Part shown: piece after piece, positions 23,990 to 33,032 of the stretch
Layout: each line of letters opens with the position of its first letter
Position numbering within the stretch: the first letter of the stretch is position 1
Origin: Takakia lepidozioides
Lineage: Eukaryota; Streptophyta; Takakiopsida; Takakiales; Takakiaceae
DNA: 64,000 nucleotides
Direction: 5' to 3'
NCBI GenBank assembly: GCA_030704615.1
Contig: CM060731.1
Coordinates: forward strand, 62,416,756 to 62,480,755
The notes under the pieces: generated by a model
Seen by the model: the letters and a program-made list of their open reading frames with translations, nothing else
The model's database searches: none
What the model was told of the DNA's origin: nothing
Position numbers and translations under genes: made by a program

Positions 23990-25517
23990 CTGGACGTGTC
24001 CTCTACCTCTAAGCCCACTGGACTTAAGGTTTCAGTTACGGAGGACAATTGGGAGCCTGACATTGGACCCATTGTCATCGGAGGAGAGAGACGACGTATA
24101 CGGCGGTTCCTGAGGGTTTACAAGAATTGCTTTGCCTTCAGTTTGAAGGATTTGGGAGCACTGAAGGGTCAAGAGATCCGTATTGAGTTGGCCACTGACA
24201 CGCCAATCTTTCGGAGACCCTATAGATACAGTGACATGGAGAGGTCTTTGATTCAGATGAGGACTCAAGATCTCTGGGAGGCAGGTTTGGTGGAGCTCTC
24301 TGGTGGAGAGTATGCTTCAGCCACAGTGATGCCAGCCAAGAAGGATATCTATGGCAATTGGACGGAGAGACGTATGTGCGGTGATTACCGGCCTGTAAAT
24401 CGTCAAACCAAGTCCGACAAGTATGCCATGCCAACACCAGAGGAGATCTTTGATGCCATCGGGCATGCTAAGGCCTTTAGCACTTTGGATTTACGATCCG
24501 GATATCACCAGTTGCCAATCAAGGAGGCGGACAAGCAGAAGACGACATTCTGGGGGATCAATGAGCACGGCAAGGATTGCCTATATCAGTGGCGGTTCTT
24601 ACCATTTGGGCTTAAGAATGCTCCAGCAGAGTTTTCAGAGAGTCATGGATAGGATTCTAGCAGGGGTGGACTTTGCTTGGTGCTACATAGATGACATCAT
24701 CATCTTTAGTGTTACGATGGAGGAGCATGAGAGACACCTTCAGGTAGTATTGGAGCGCTTGAGAGCGCATGGATTGGGGGTACAGCAGACTAAGGTAGAG
24801 GCCATTGCACAAATTCCACGCCCCACGGATGTGAGCCGAGTTCGAGCTTTCATGGGGTTGGCAAACTATTATAGACGGTTTGTCAAGGGATTTAGGACCA
24901 TTGCAAAGGCTCTAACCAAGTTGACCAAGGTGGACCAGGAGTGGCAGTGGGAAGATGAGCAGGAACGAGCTTTTCAAGAGCTCAAGGCGAGGTTGACCTC
25001 GGCGCCTATCCTGAGACGACCTATCAGGGGGCGTCCCTTTCAGCTGCATACGAATTGGAGCATGCTGGGGCTTGGAGCGGTGCTCACACAGGTGGATGAT
25101 GAGGGAAGAGAGTTCGTAGTGGCTTATGCTAGCCGCTCGAACAACGCTGCAGAGGCTAAGTACAGCTCATATGAGGGAGAGTGCTTAGCTGCAGTGTGGG
25201 CCGTGGCACACTTCAGGTGCTATCTATACGACAATCTTTTCACCCTTGTCACGGATCACCAGCCACTCAAGTGGTTGATGGAGTCAGACAAGCTTATGGG
25301 GAAGCTTGCACGGTGGGCACTCATACTCTAGGAGTATGACTTTCAGGTTGTGCATCGACCAGGTTTGGTCAATTGGGATGCGGATGGATTGAGTCGCAAT
25401 CCATGCATGAGCCAGCAGGATGACACTGGAGCTCGGTGGCATGGTGAGACGGACGAGGAGATGGTGCCGAGATGGCACGCATCTGCATTTTTGTGTATCT
25501 TGGCATCGGGAGGTTAA
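23984..25517 (+). pseudogene. Copy A reverse transcriptase and RNase H
   Basis: RT landmarks run in order: RRPYRYSDMERSLIQ, MPAKKDIYGNWTERRMCGDY, VNRQTKSDKYAMPTPEEIFD, FSTLDLRSGYHQLPI, FLPFGLKNAPAEF and the catalytic CYIDDIIIF (about 24681-24710). One extra T near 24634 shifts frame just before YIDD. A 75-base deletion near 24775 removes the following 25 residues present in copy B. RNase H follows (HTNWSMLGLGAVL, SSYEGECLAAVWAVAHF, VTDHQPLKWL). A stop at 25330 and the break near 25517 end it before integrase. Confidence 0.85.
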
Positions 25518-25575
25518 CCAATCCCCATCCGGAACCATCTCAAGAGGTGGAGTCAAGCATCCCATATGCCAACCT

Positions 25576-26871
25576 CTACCCACCACGTATGGTAGCATAC
25601 CTCAACGTATCACGGTGGTGTGCAATGGCAAGGTTCTCAAAAGCCATTGGCATGACTTTCTTGAACAACTCTGCACGTTGCTCATATGCACGTGCCCACA
25701 TATCCGGATCGTCAAGGTTAAGAACTGTAGCAGCTTCTCTGCGAATGGATGTAGGCAAATCCGGCTCTCGGCCAAAGAGAAGAAAGTATGGTGAGAAGGA
25801 GGCAAGTGATGCTTGCTTGCTGAACCTGTAGCCCATGGCTAACCAGGGTAACTGAAGGTCCCAATCTCCTAGGTGTCCCTTCTGCAAGCCATACTTGCGC
25901 AAATCCCTCTTTACTGTCTGAACAACTCTCTCTGCCAAGCCATCGGTCTCAGGATGATCCCGAGAAGTGGTGCGGTGGTCTATCAAGGCCTTGTCACACA
26001 AAGCCTGAAACTCCCCCAAGAACTCTCTCCCTTGGTCCGTGAGTACCTCAGCTGGAGCACCGAATCGGCTAAGCACACAATCCAAGAATGCATACGCAGC
26101 TCCCTCACTAGCTTTATCAGGCAATGGAACCAATTCAATCCACTTGGAGAAGTGCTCCACCATCACCAACACGTACTTGTTGTGGCACATGGTCAGTGGC
26201 AACGGCCCTGCGAAGTCAAGACTCCACCTGTAGCCCAATCCCATGATCGAAAGAGGGTGCAATTGTGGAGTAGGGGCGTTGAATGAAGCACGCACCCTGT
26301 CACACACCATGCACCTAACCACAAATTGTTGCACCTCTGTGTGCATACCACGCCACCAATACTGCCCCTGCAGTAGACTATGAGTGCGTCGCACCCCAAA
26401 ATGCCCCAATTCCTCATGGGCATGCCGCACTAATCGTGCCCGCTGTGTTGGGTGAGGCACAATCCTCACTTGACCATCCTCCCACACTCGGAGTAGGTGT
26501 GTCCCCTCCCACTTGAACCTCTTGGTTCGTTGTAGGATCCGATCCCTCTCCTTGGCAGTCACAGTGGCTGCAGTGTCTCCAGTGCGGAGGTAGTCCAACA
26601 CAACTGAATCCTCATGTATATCTTTGGCGCCACCTTGCTCATTGCTGGCCTCAGGGTCCTCAGACACTTGATCTACAGTCATCCCTGTTGCAGGTCCAAC
26701 CTGGCCTTCCGCTGCCAAGATACACAAAAATGCAGATGCATGCCATCCGGGCACCATCTCCTCGTCCGTCTCACCATGCCACCGAGCTCCAGTGTCATCC
26801 TGCTGGCTCGTGCATGGATTGCGACTCAACCCATCTGCATTGCGATTGACCAAACCCGGTCGATGCACCAC
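25576..26871 (-). pseudogene. Copy B integrase
   Basis: A 431-codon frame starts in the RNase H-integrase tether. It holds the HHCC zinc finger (HAHEELGHFG, then CMVCDRV) and the DDE core: first D in WSLDFAGPLPL, second D in EVLTDQGREF, and the glutamate in HPETDGLAERVVQTVKRDL. It stops at 25576 shortly after the core, before any recognisable GPY/F or chromodomain, close to the junction with copy A. The catalytic triad is intact, but the reading frame upstream is interrupted by a TAG near 26900. Confidence 0.85.
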
Positions 26872-26901
26872 CAGAAAGTCATACTCTTGAAGGATGAGTG
26901 C

Positions 26902-28310
26902 CTACCATGCAAGCTTCCCCGTAAGCTTGTCTGACTCCATCAACCACTTGAGTGGTTGGTGATCCGTGACAAGGGTGAAGAGATTGCCGTATAGATAGCA
27001 CCTGAAGTGTGCCACGGCCCACACTACAGCTAAGCATTCTCCCTCATATGAGCTATACTTAGACTCAACAATATTGTTCGAGCGGCTAGCGTAAGCCATT
27101 ACGAACTCTCTTCCCTCATCATCCACCTGTGTGAGCACCGCTCCAAGCCCCAACATGCTCCAATCTGTATGCAGCTGAAAAGAACGCCCCCTGATAGGTC
27201 GTCTCAAGATGGGCGCCGAGGTCAACCTCGCCTTGAGCTCTTGAAAAGCTTGTTCTTGCTCATCTTCCCACTGCCACTCTTGGTCCACCTTGGTCAGCTT
27301 GGTTAGAGCCTTTGCAATGGCACTAAATCCCTTAACAAACCGTCTGTAATAGTTTGCTAACCCCATGAAAGCTCGAACTCGGCTCACATCCGTGGGGCGT
27401 GGAACCTGTGCAATGGACTCTATCTTCGTTTGCTGTACCCCCAATCCTCCAGGATATATCATGTGACCCAGATACTCAATCTGGTTGTGGAAAAACTTGC
27501 ACTTGCCCGGATGTAACTTCAATCCGTGCGTCCTCAAGCGCTCAAATACCCCCTGAAGGTGTCTCTCATGCTCCTCCACCATAGCACTAAAGATGATGAT
27601 GTCATCTATGTAGCACCGAGCAAACTCCACCCCTGCTAGAATCCTGTCCATGACTCTTTGAAACTCAGCGGGAGCGTTTTTAAGCCCAAATGGTAAGAAC
27701 CGCCACTGGTATAAGCAATCCTTCCCGTGCTCATTGATCCCCCAGAATGCCGTCTTTGCTTATCCGCCTCTTTGATCGGCAACTGGTGATATCCGGATCG
27801 TAAATCCAACGTGCTAAAGACCTTGGAATGCCCAATGGCATCAAAGATCTCCTCTGGTGTCGGCATGGCATACCTATCGGACTTGGTCTGACGATTTACA
27901 GGCCGGTAATCACCGCACATACGTCTCTCCGTCCAATTGCCATAGACATCCTTCTTGGCTGGCATCGCTGTGGCTGAAGCATACTCTCCACCAGAGAGCT
28001 CCACCAAACCTGCCTCCCAAAGATCCTGAGTTCTCATCTGAATCAAGGACCTCTCCATGTCACTGTATCTATAGGGTCTCCGAAAGATTGGCGTGTCAGT
28101 AGCCAATTCAATGCGAATCTCTTGACCCTTCAGTGCTCCCAAGTCCTTCAAACTGAAGGCAAAGCAATTCCTGTAAGCCCTCAGGAACCGCCGCATACGT
28201 CGTCTCTCTCCTCCGGTGACAATGGGTCCAATGTCAGGCTGTCAATTGTCCTCCGTAACTGAAACCTTAAGTCCAGTGGGCTTAGAGGTAGAGGACGCGT
28301 CCCGTGGTTG
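26902..28310 (-). pseudogene. Copy B reverse transcriptase and RNase H
   Basis: RT spans two frames. 28196-27740 carries RRPYRYSDMERSLIQ, RRMCGDYRPVNRQ and STLDLRSGYHQLPI. A one-base deletion near 27755 shifts the frame. 27651-26902 carries the catalytic RCYIDDIIIFSA (27620-27590), the thumb-region HPGKCKFFHNQIEYLG missing from copy A, and RNase H (HTDWSMLGLGAVL, SSYEGECLAVVW, VTDHQPLKWL). A TGA near 28240 replaces the tryptophan codon of copy A. Confidence 0.85.
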
Positions 28311-28313
28311 CTA
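28305..28313 (-). promoter_or_regulatory. Candidate UAG readthrough site, copy B (MTase-RT junction)
   Basis: TAG CAA CCA in the pol frame, identical to the site in copy A at 23981. The context matches the UAG-CAR-YYA readthrough consensus known from tobamovirus-type genes. An inherited CAG-to-TAG mutation is the alternative. Confidence 0.45.
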
Positions 28314-28538
28314 TGCTGCAACCTCTTGAGCAGTACTCCCTTCTTGCTCAGTCAATGACAAGGCCTCATCCTGCCCCATCATCTCATCATTGAGAACCTC
28401 CTCAACCCGAGAAGAATCCCCAACCTCATCCATCACAGCTGCCTTGGCTGCCAACTCCCTCTGGACCTCGAGCACCTCCCACGTGTGCCATGGATGTCTA
28501 CACCCCGTGGTCCTCACCGGCTCGCCCCCACTCGCTGC
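28311..28538 (-). pseudogene. Copy B methyltransferase-RT linker
   Basis: Acidic linker (AAKAAVMDEVGDSSRVEE, MMGQDEALSLTEQ) between methyltransferase and RT. It is in the same frame as the upstream 827-codon frame and separated from it only by a TAG at 28538-28536, where copy A has CAG. It ends at the shared TAG CAA CCA at 28313. Confidence 0.7.
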
Positions 28539-31022
28539 CTATACCGTCTCGGTAGGCAGAGAGACCATGAAGGGGAGTGCACTCCGCACTCTACGTTGCT
28601 CAGCCATAGCCAAGCTGATAATCCAGGTCAAGCAATTGAGATCCATTGCTTGCCCCAACACCTGACGCCGTGATGCCTCAGAAAGAGAAGGCACCGCCGT
28701 GGTCCCAGTGGAAAACCCCATAGCCCACTCTCGCTCGTCGGCATTAGGCTCCACTAACTGCTGCAACTGAGCATCCCACAGGAGGCCAGGTCCACCATCC
28801 CGAAAAGCATGGGATCCTGGGAAGCTGAGCACTGTAGGTAATGCTGCTCGTGGTTGACCCACCCTGTTGACCACTGCTAAAGGCAAACGGTCATCGTGTC
28901 TCACACGTTGAGACTGCCTTCCTGTGTCCAAAATGCCATCCACGGTGAGGTGTGCTGGCCGCTGCACCCCATCAAATGCACGCTTGAGTAGTGCGGGTGG
29001 CATCAAGTTAGTCCACCAAAGCCGTGGACGATGAGCCCGTGACCCCACTGCAGCTGCATCCAGCAACACTGCTGATCCAAGCCACGACCAGACTTGATGC
29101 ACACTGGCCATCACCCGGACCCGAGAATCACCCATCAGTGGCACATTCTCCAAGATGTATGCTGGAGATACAGCTTGATGAAGCTGCAAGTAGCGCAAAA
29201 TCCGCACCATCTCCCAAAACAAACCCGTCCTCGAGTCTCGTAATCCATTGCCATGCCCGGCTGATGAATGCCCTTGGCAGGGCCAACCTGCCACTACCAG
29301 ATCAATGGAGCCAACCTGCTCCAAATCCTGCGCCCCCAGCAAGGAAATGTCTGCTGGCAAGGCTTGTTGGTATCCACGAACTGCAGACACTGGCAACAAG
29401 TCAGGGTATTGCTGTACCAACTGAGCAACATGGCGCAGTGAGACGCGTCGTGCAGTCTCATCCCTCTCCACATACAGGTAACGTTGAACTCGTTCACCTG
29501 CCTGCAGCACTGCAGCCAATCCAGTGCTGATCCCGCCAAACAAGTCCAAAAGGCATATGCCTTTATCCGGGCACTGCCACACAAGAGGTGTGGTGTCCAA
29601 TGGCGACAACTGGGGTGGTCCTGGTGCAATCACCGCACTCTCCTCCTCTCTTGACGGTACGAAAGCTTCTACCCAAGCTTGTTGCACCCGTCCATCAGCA
29701 GCCTTCTGCAAATCCTTGCTCGTACCCCACAATGGAGTGTGAGCAACCATGGCAGGCAACTCCGCCATACCATGCATGTCATCCTGCTTTGCTGGAGGTG
29801 GCACATCCTTTGCATGGGCATTGCCCTCCAGCAATTCTCCAGGCCAACTAACTGCAGCTGTAAAGGCGGCTAGTGTTGGCATCTTGCCCCGCTGGGCAGC
29901 CACTATACCCCCAATGAATGTCACAGGGAGCTGTGCACGGCGATCATCGCCTGACTGCCATCCAGGCCTGTAGGATGTTGACTCCTCCCAAAAGTCCAGG
30001 GTGAAGCCCATGAGATATAACACTGCCCCACCAACGAGGACATCGTAAGAGATCGCGTCTGTCACAATGGCCTTGGCTCGCATCACTGAGCCATCTCTAG
30101 GATGATCCGGCTGCAGTCTAATTGCCAATTGATGCCGTGTCATGCCCCGAGCCTGCTCTGACCCTCCCAGAGATGTCTGTATCTGGAAAGGACAAGGCTC
30201 CATATCCGCCTCCATGAGGCCCAAACCTGCAATAGCAGCTCTGCCCAACATCAGTGGCTGAGCTCCCGAGTCCAACAAGACCCGCAGTGGCCGGTACTTC
30301 TTGCCTACCGGTCCACTCAAAGTGAAAATGCCTCCCTGGTTGTCTAACAAGACAACTCCAGGTGTCACCATGGCGCGCTCAAAGGCTGGCCTAGCTGGCA
30401 GCTCCGTCAACCTGGCAGCTGCAGCTTGCCATGGCGCAGCCATGGCAGTCTTGACCCTCAAATCCGAGGATCCCTCTGCCACTATACCTTCCACTAACTC
30501 CGCAGAAGATGAAGTGACCTCCCCACTCTCACAGAGTGTTGCTGCTAGTCTGAACACTGCAGCTGGTCTTACCCCCGGCGTCGCAATCATGGTTGCTGAG
30601 AACACTGGGGCTTGATACACAGAGGTGGCTGCCCCCAATAACATACTGGCTGCACTAGCCTTGGTAGCAGGTGTCAGTGCTGCACGTGTAGCTCTCCCCA
30701 ATGGCATAGTAACCTTCGCCTCGGTAACAGTCGGGCGAGAACTAGGTGCCATGGATGGCGTCGACACAGTCTCCGCCAATGTGAATGACTGAGGAAGCCT
30801 CGCCTGACAGCATGCCTCCCCACGCTGTGGATCCAATTCCACCTCTGCACCTCGTGGCTCAGGAACTCGTGCTGCTCCTCGAGTCATGGCTGCAGCAGAC
30901 TCCACCTGCACTAGTGGTAGTGCTGCTCCGCACATGAATCCCATGCCTCCCATATCTCCTCCCTCAGGCGTAGGAGGTGGACCATCCCGCCTGGGAGCTG
31001 GTACCGCCTGAGCTGTAGCCAT
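28539..31022 (-). CDS. Copy B protease plus DNMT3-like cytosine methyltransferase (827 aa)
   Basis: Single open frame of 827 codons. Residues 1-170 are a low-complexity pol leader. Near residue 247 lies the retropepsin site LLDSGAQPLMLG. Residues of about 487-800 are a C5-cytosine methyltransferase: motif I LLDLFGGISTGL (about 490), motif II YLYVERDETARR, motif IV DLVVAGWPCQGHS with catalytic Cys (about 580), SxAGxGNGLRDSRTGLFWEM, motif VI YILENVPLM (about 624), motif VIII SRAHRPRLWWTN (about 661), a target-recognition-like stretch, and motif X RQVLGQAMDLNCL (about 784). Motif order is canonical, so it is not a rearranged DRM type; motif VIII and X wording favours DNMT3. It transfers methyl groups to cytosine if active. 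Translation would depend on readthrough from gag or on the ATG at 31022. Confidence 0.9.
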   Translation of the reverse strand: MATAQAVPAPRRDGPPPTPEGGDMGGMGFMCGAALPLVQVESAAAMTRGAARVPEPRGAEVELDPQRGEACCQARLPQSFTLAETVSTPSMAPSSRPTVTEAKVTMPLGRATRAALTPATKASAASMLLGAATSVYQAPVFSATMIATPGVRPAAVFRLAATLCESGEVTSSSAELVEGIVAEGSSDLRVKTAMAAPWQAAAARLTELPARPAFERAMVTPGVVLLDNQGGIFTLSGPVGKKYRPLRVLLDSGAQPLMLGRAAIAGLGLMEADMEPCPFQIQTSLGGSEQARGMTRHQLAIRLQPDHPRDGSVMRAKAIVTDAISYDVLVGGAVLYLMGFTLDFWEESTSYRPGWQSGDDRRAQLPVTFIGGIVAAQRGKMPTLAAFTAAVSWPGELLEGNAHAKDVPPPAKQDDMHGMAELPAMVAHTPLWGTSKDLQKAADGRVQQAWVEAFVPSREEESAVIAPGPPQLSPLDTTPLVWQCPDKGICLLDLFGGISTGLAAVLQAGERVQRYLYVERDETARRVSLRHVAQLVQQYPDLLPVSAVRGYQQALPADISLLGAQDLEQVGSIDLVVAGWPCQGHSSAGHGNGLRDSRTGLFWEMVRILRYLQLHQAVSPAYILENVPLMGDSRVRVMASVHQVWSWLGSAVLLDAAAVGSRAHRPRLWWTNLMPPALLKRAFDGVQRPAHLTVDGILDTGRQSQRVRHDDRLPLAVVNRVGQPRAALPTVLSFPGSHAFRDGGPGLLWDAQLQQLVEPNADEREWAMGFSTGTTAVPSLSEASRRQVLGQAMDLNCLTWIISLAMAEQRRVRSALPFMVSLPTETV

Positions 31023-31034
31023 GGCAGCGAGCCT

Positions 31035-31037
31035 CTA
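31035..31037 (-). promoter_or_regulatory. Shared in-frame UAG at the gag-pol border
   Basis: GAG TAG AGG CTC lies in the common gag-pol frame, 5 codons before the ATG of the protease/methyltransferase frame. Copy A has the same codon at 19790-19788. It could be a readthrough signal separating gag from pol, or an old inactivating mutation inherited by both copies. Confidence 0.4.
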
Positions 31038-31151
31038 CTCTAGCTGCTGAAGCCGGTTGGCCATGCCTTGGTCAACACCCTGACCTCCGCGTCCTTGGCC
31101 ATGTTGAGCTTGCCCTTGGCCTGCACCTCGTGCCCGACCACCTTGTCCTCT

Positions 31152-32330
31152 CTAGGCTGGTCCACCTCGCCCCTGGCCACCATTGTTCCCTTGGAACTGG
31201 CTTGGGCGCAACTCAGGATGCAAGTCATAACACTGGGCATCTCCATGCCCATACTTGCCACAATGCCCACACTGCAACTGTGCAGGCTGTGCTTGTGCCG
31301 GCCTTTTGCCACTCTCTGGGCAATCTCTCTTGACATGGGGTCCTCCACATGTCCAACATATCACCCCTGGTTGCTGTTGGCCTGCAAAAGATGCCACGGG
31401 CCTCTACACCTGAGGTCCCCTGTAAGCTCCATGGAACTTGGGTTGGGAAACCTTGCCCCCCTGACCACGCTGTTGGGCAGTCCCTTGTGCCTGTGGGCTG
31501 GCAGCTGCGTCTCGTGCAGGCATGTCTTTGCCAAATCCAATGGTAACAACTCGCTCCTCCACTATGTTGAGCTCAATCCGCTCAGCCAGCAGAAACACAT
31601 CTGCTAATGTGGGTTGGGCTGCTTGTAACAGGGTTGCATCCCGCACCCTTCTCCTGAGCTCCTTGTCCAAAATTCCATACCAGAACTGGATTGCCTGAGC
31701 TTTAGTAACCCCTTGGGTCACACTTATCAAGCGCCTCATACGAGTGTACGCCTCTCGCAGGCTCTCATTGGGTTTGCGCTGGAAGTCTTGCAAACTTCGC
31801 AGCTTCTCTGTCCGTACACCTTGGTAGTTCCTCCGCAACTCCTGGAAGAACTCCACCACCGGGTTGAATCTAGGCACATGTGTTGTAGTTGTGGCAGGAG
31901 GAGTAGTAGCACCTTTTGAACTGGTACCACCTGCAGAAGTACCGGCACTACTTGTTCCACTACTAGTGCTGGCAGTGGGAGATATTGGTACTGATGCAGC
32001 TACTGATCGCGTCGTGCCTCGAGTAATGGAGACATAGTCAGGTGACCAATACATCCTCCACTCCTCAATCTCTGCTTCATGTCCTCGCCCGAACTCGTGG
32101 TAATCGTCCATAGGCGGGCCTTCCAAATGCTGGAACAGTCCCTTCCACGCCATGAATGGGGTGAATAGCTGTGGATTGCGCATCTGCTGCAAATCACACC
32201 AGCTGTCGAACTCCTGGATAAAGTCATCCAACTTGATTGTGCCCACAGCTCCAGAGTACCTACGAGGCCCCTTGGTAGCTCCATACATTTCCTCCATGTC
32301 GTCCCACAACAATGGCGAATGAAACTGCAC
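31152..32330 (-). pseudogene. Copy B gag with two zinc knuckles
   Basis: The frame from 32330 carries MEEMYGATKGPRRYSGAVGT, LDDFIQEFDSWCDLQQM, a Ser/Thr-rich linker, VEFFQELRRNYQGVRTEKL and FLLAERIELNIVEERVV. A TAG at about 31403 (CAG in copy A) interrupts it. Two CCHC knuckles follow: CWTCGGPHVKRDC and CGHCGKYGHGDAQC. A second CAG-to-TAG stop lies at 31151. Gag packages element RNA and forms the particle. Confidence 0.8.
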
Positions 32331-32334
32331 ACCT

Positions 32335-32950
32335 GTTGATGAAGCCTCCGAGTCTGTGTCTGACTCTGCACTAGTTGAGGATGGAGGTGAAGGTGGTCTG
32401 AAACGAACACCTCATCTGGTGAAACCACTCTCACTGCTACTGCCTGTAGCCGTACTCCCTTCAGAACCCCTGGGTAACTTCGTGATGACACTCACAATGT
32501 GCACCTCTCCCACGTGACACTATAAGGCTCTATTACTAATTCTAATAGTGACACGGGTAGGCACCTGTTGCAGTTTAAGGGTCATATCCCAGTGGCTCAG
32601 GGCACCTGCACCTGCATCCACCGCAAGAACTCCTATGGTTGGCTGGTCATCAACCCAGTCTCACCATAGAAGAAACACTGGTGGTCTTGCTGGTCATCAC
32701 TCCAGCCTCACCACCGACGGCATACTCTAGGATTGACCGGTGATCAAATCCGGCCTAATCCCTATGAAAGCAAGTGCCCACACAAAACCAACATGGCCCA
32801 CAGTCAAGCATGCAGGTGTTGGGGGGGATCCAAACACAAGAAATCAAAACATCAACACCCCCACACCAAAATCCATCTGCAGTGCTGACCTGCAGAATAT
32901 CCCAGCCCAAAACCCTGGACTGACTGGCCTCCACCAAGAGAGGCTTTGGC
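32335..32950 (-). other. Copy B 5' untranslated region
   Basis: Homologous in blocks to 21210-21690 of copy A. It holds a local duplication of a phrase near GGCTGGTCATCA-CCCAGTCTCACCA. No LTR boundary or primer-binding site was identified. Confidence 0.55.
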
Positions 32951-33032
32951 AACCACAAGTACAAGGTAATGAAAATAGTACATAGATGGAGGGGAAGAAT
33001 AGAAGCTCGACCCAACAAGATCTAATCCTGAT

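Larger units (their letters stand above)
19270..25517. mobile_element. Copy A: Ty3/gypsy element carrying a DNA methyltransferase
   Basis: Copy A is read by comparison with copy B (25518-32950). Its 5' UTR, gag and N-terminal pol lie on the minus strand (about 21690 down to 19270). Its protease, methyltransferase, RT and RNase H lie on the plus strand (about 21773-25517). In copy B the residues at the two edges, ...LCES and EVTSS..., are consecutive. A single in-place inversion of about 2.4-2.5 kb therefore restores one continuous plus-strand element. Integrase and 3' LTR are missing: homology stops near 25517, where copy B begins on the other strand. About 80 bases at 21690-21772 match nothing in copy B. 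Confidence 0.85.
25518..32950 (-). mobile_element. Copy B: Ty3/gypsy element carrying a DNA methyltransferase
   Basis: Minus-strand order: 5' UTR (32950-32335), gag (32330-31150), pol N-terminus and protease (31022-29560), C5 methyltransferase (29560-28540), linker, RT (28300-27400), RNase H (27300-26900), integrase (26870-25576). The methyltransferase lies between protease and RT, which is not a standard Ty3/gypsy domain. Integrase downstream of RNase H supports Ty3/gypsy over copia. No LTRs were recognised; the 3' end abuts copy A of the opposite orientation, so both ends are probably truncated. Lesions include CAG-to-TAG stops and a one-base RT deletion, so the copy is not autonomous. Confidence 0.9.

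Noticed and set aside
29024-29530. 168-codon plus-strand frame across the methyltransferase
   Set aside because: Antisense shadow of conserved methyltransferase codons; the same shadow occurs in copy A.
19269-32950. Reading the methyltransferase as a nearby host gene or bacterial contamination
   Set aside because: Two independent copies carry it in frame between protease and RT, and the flanks are plant repeats.
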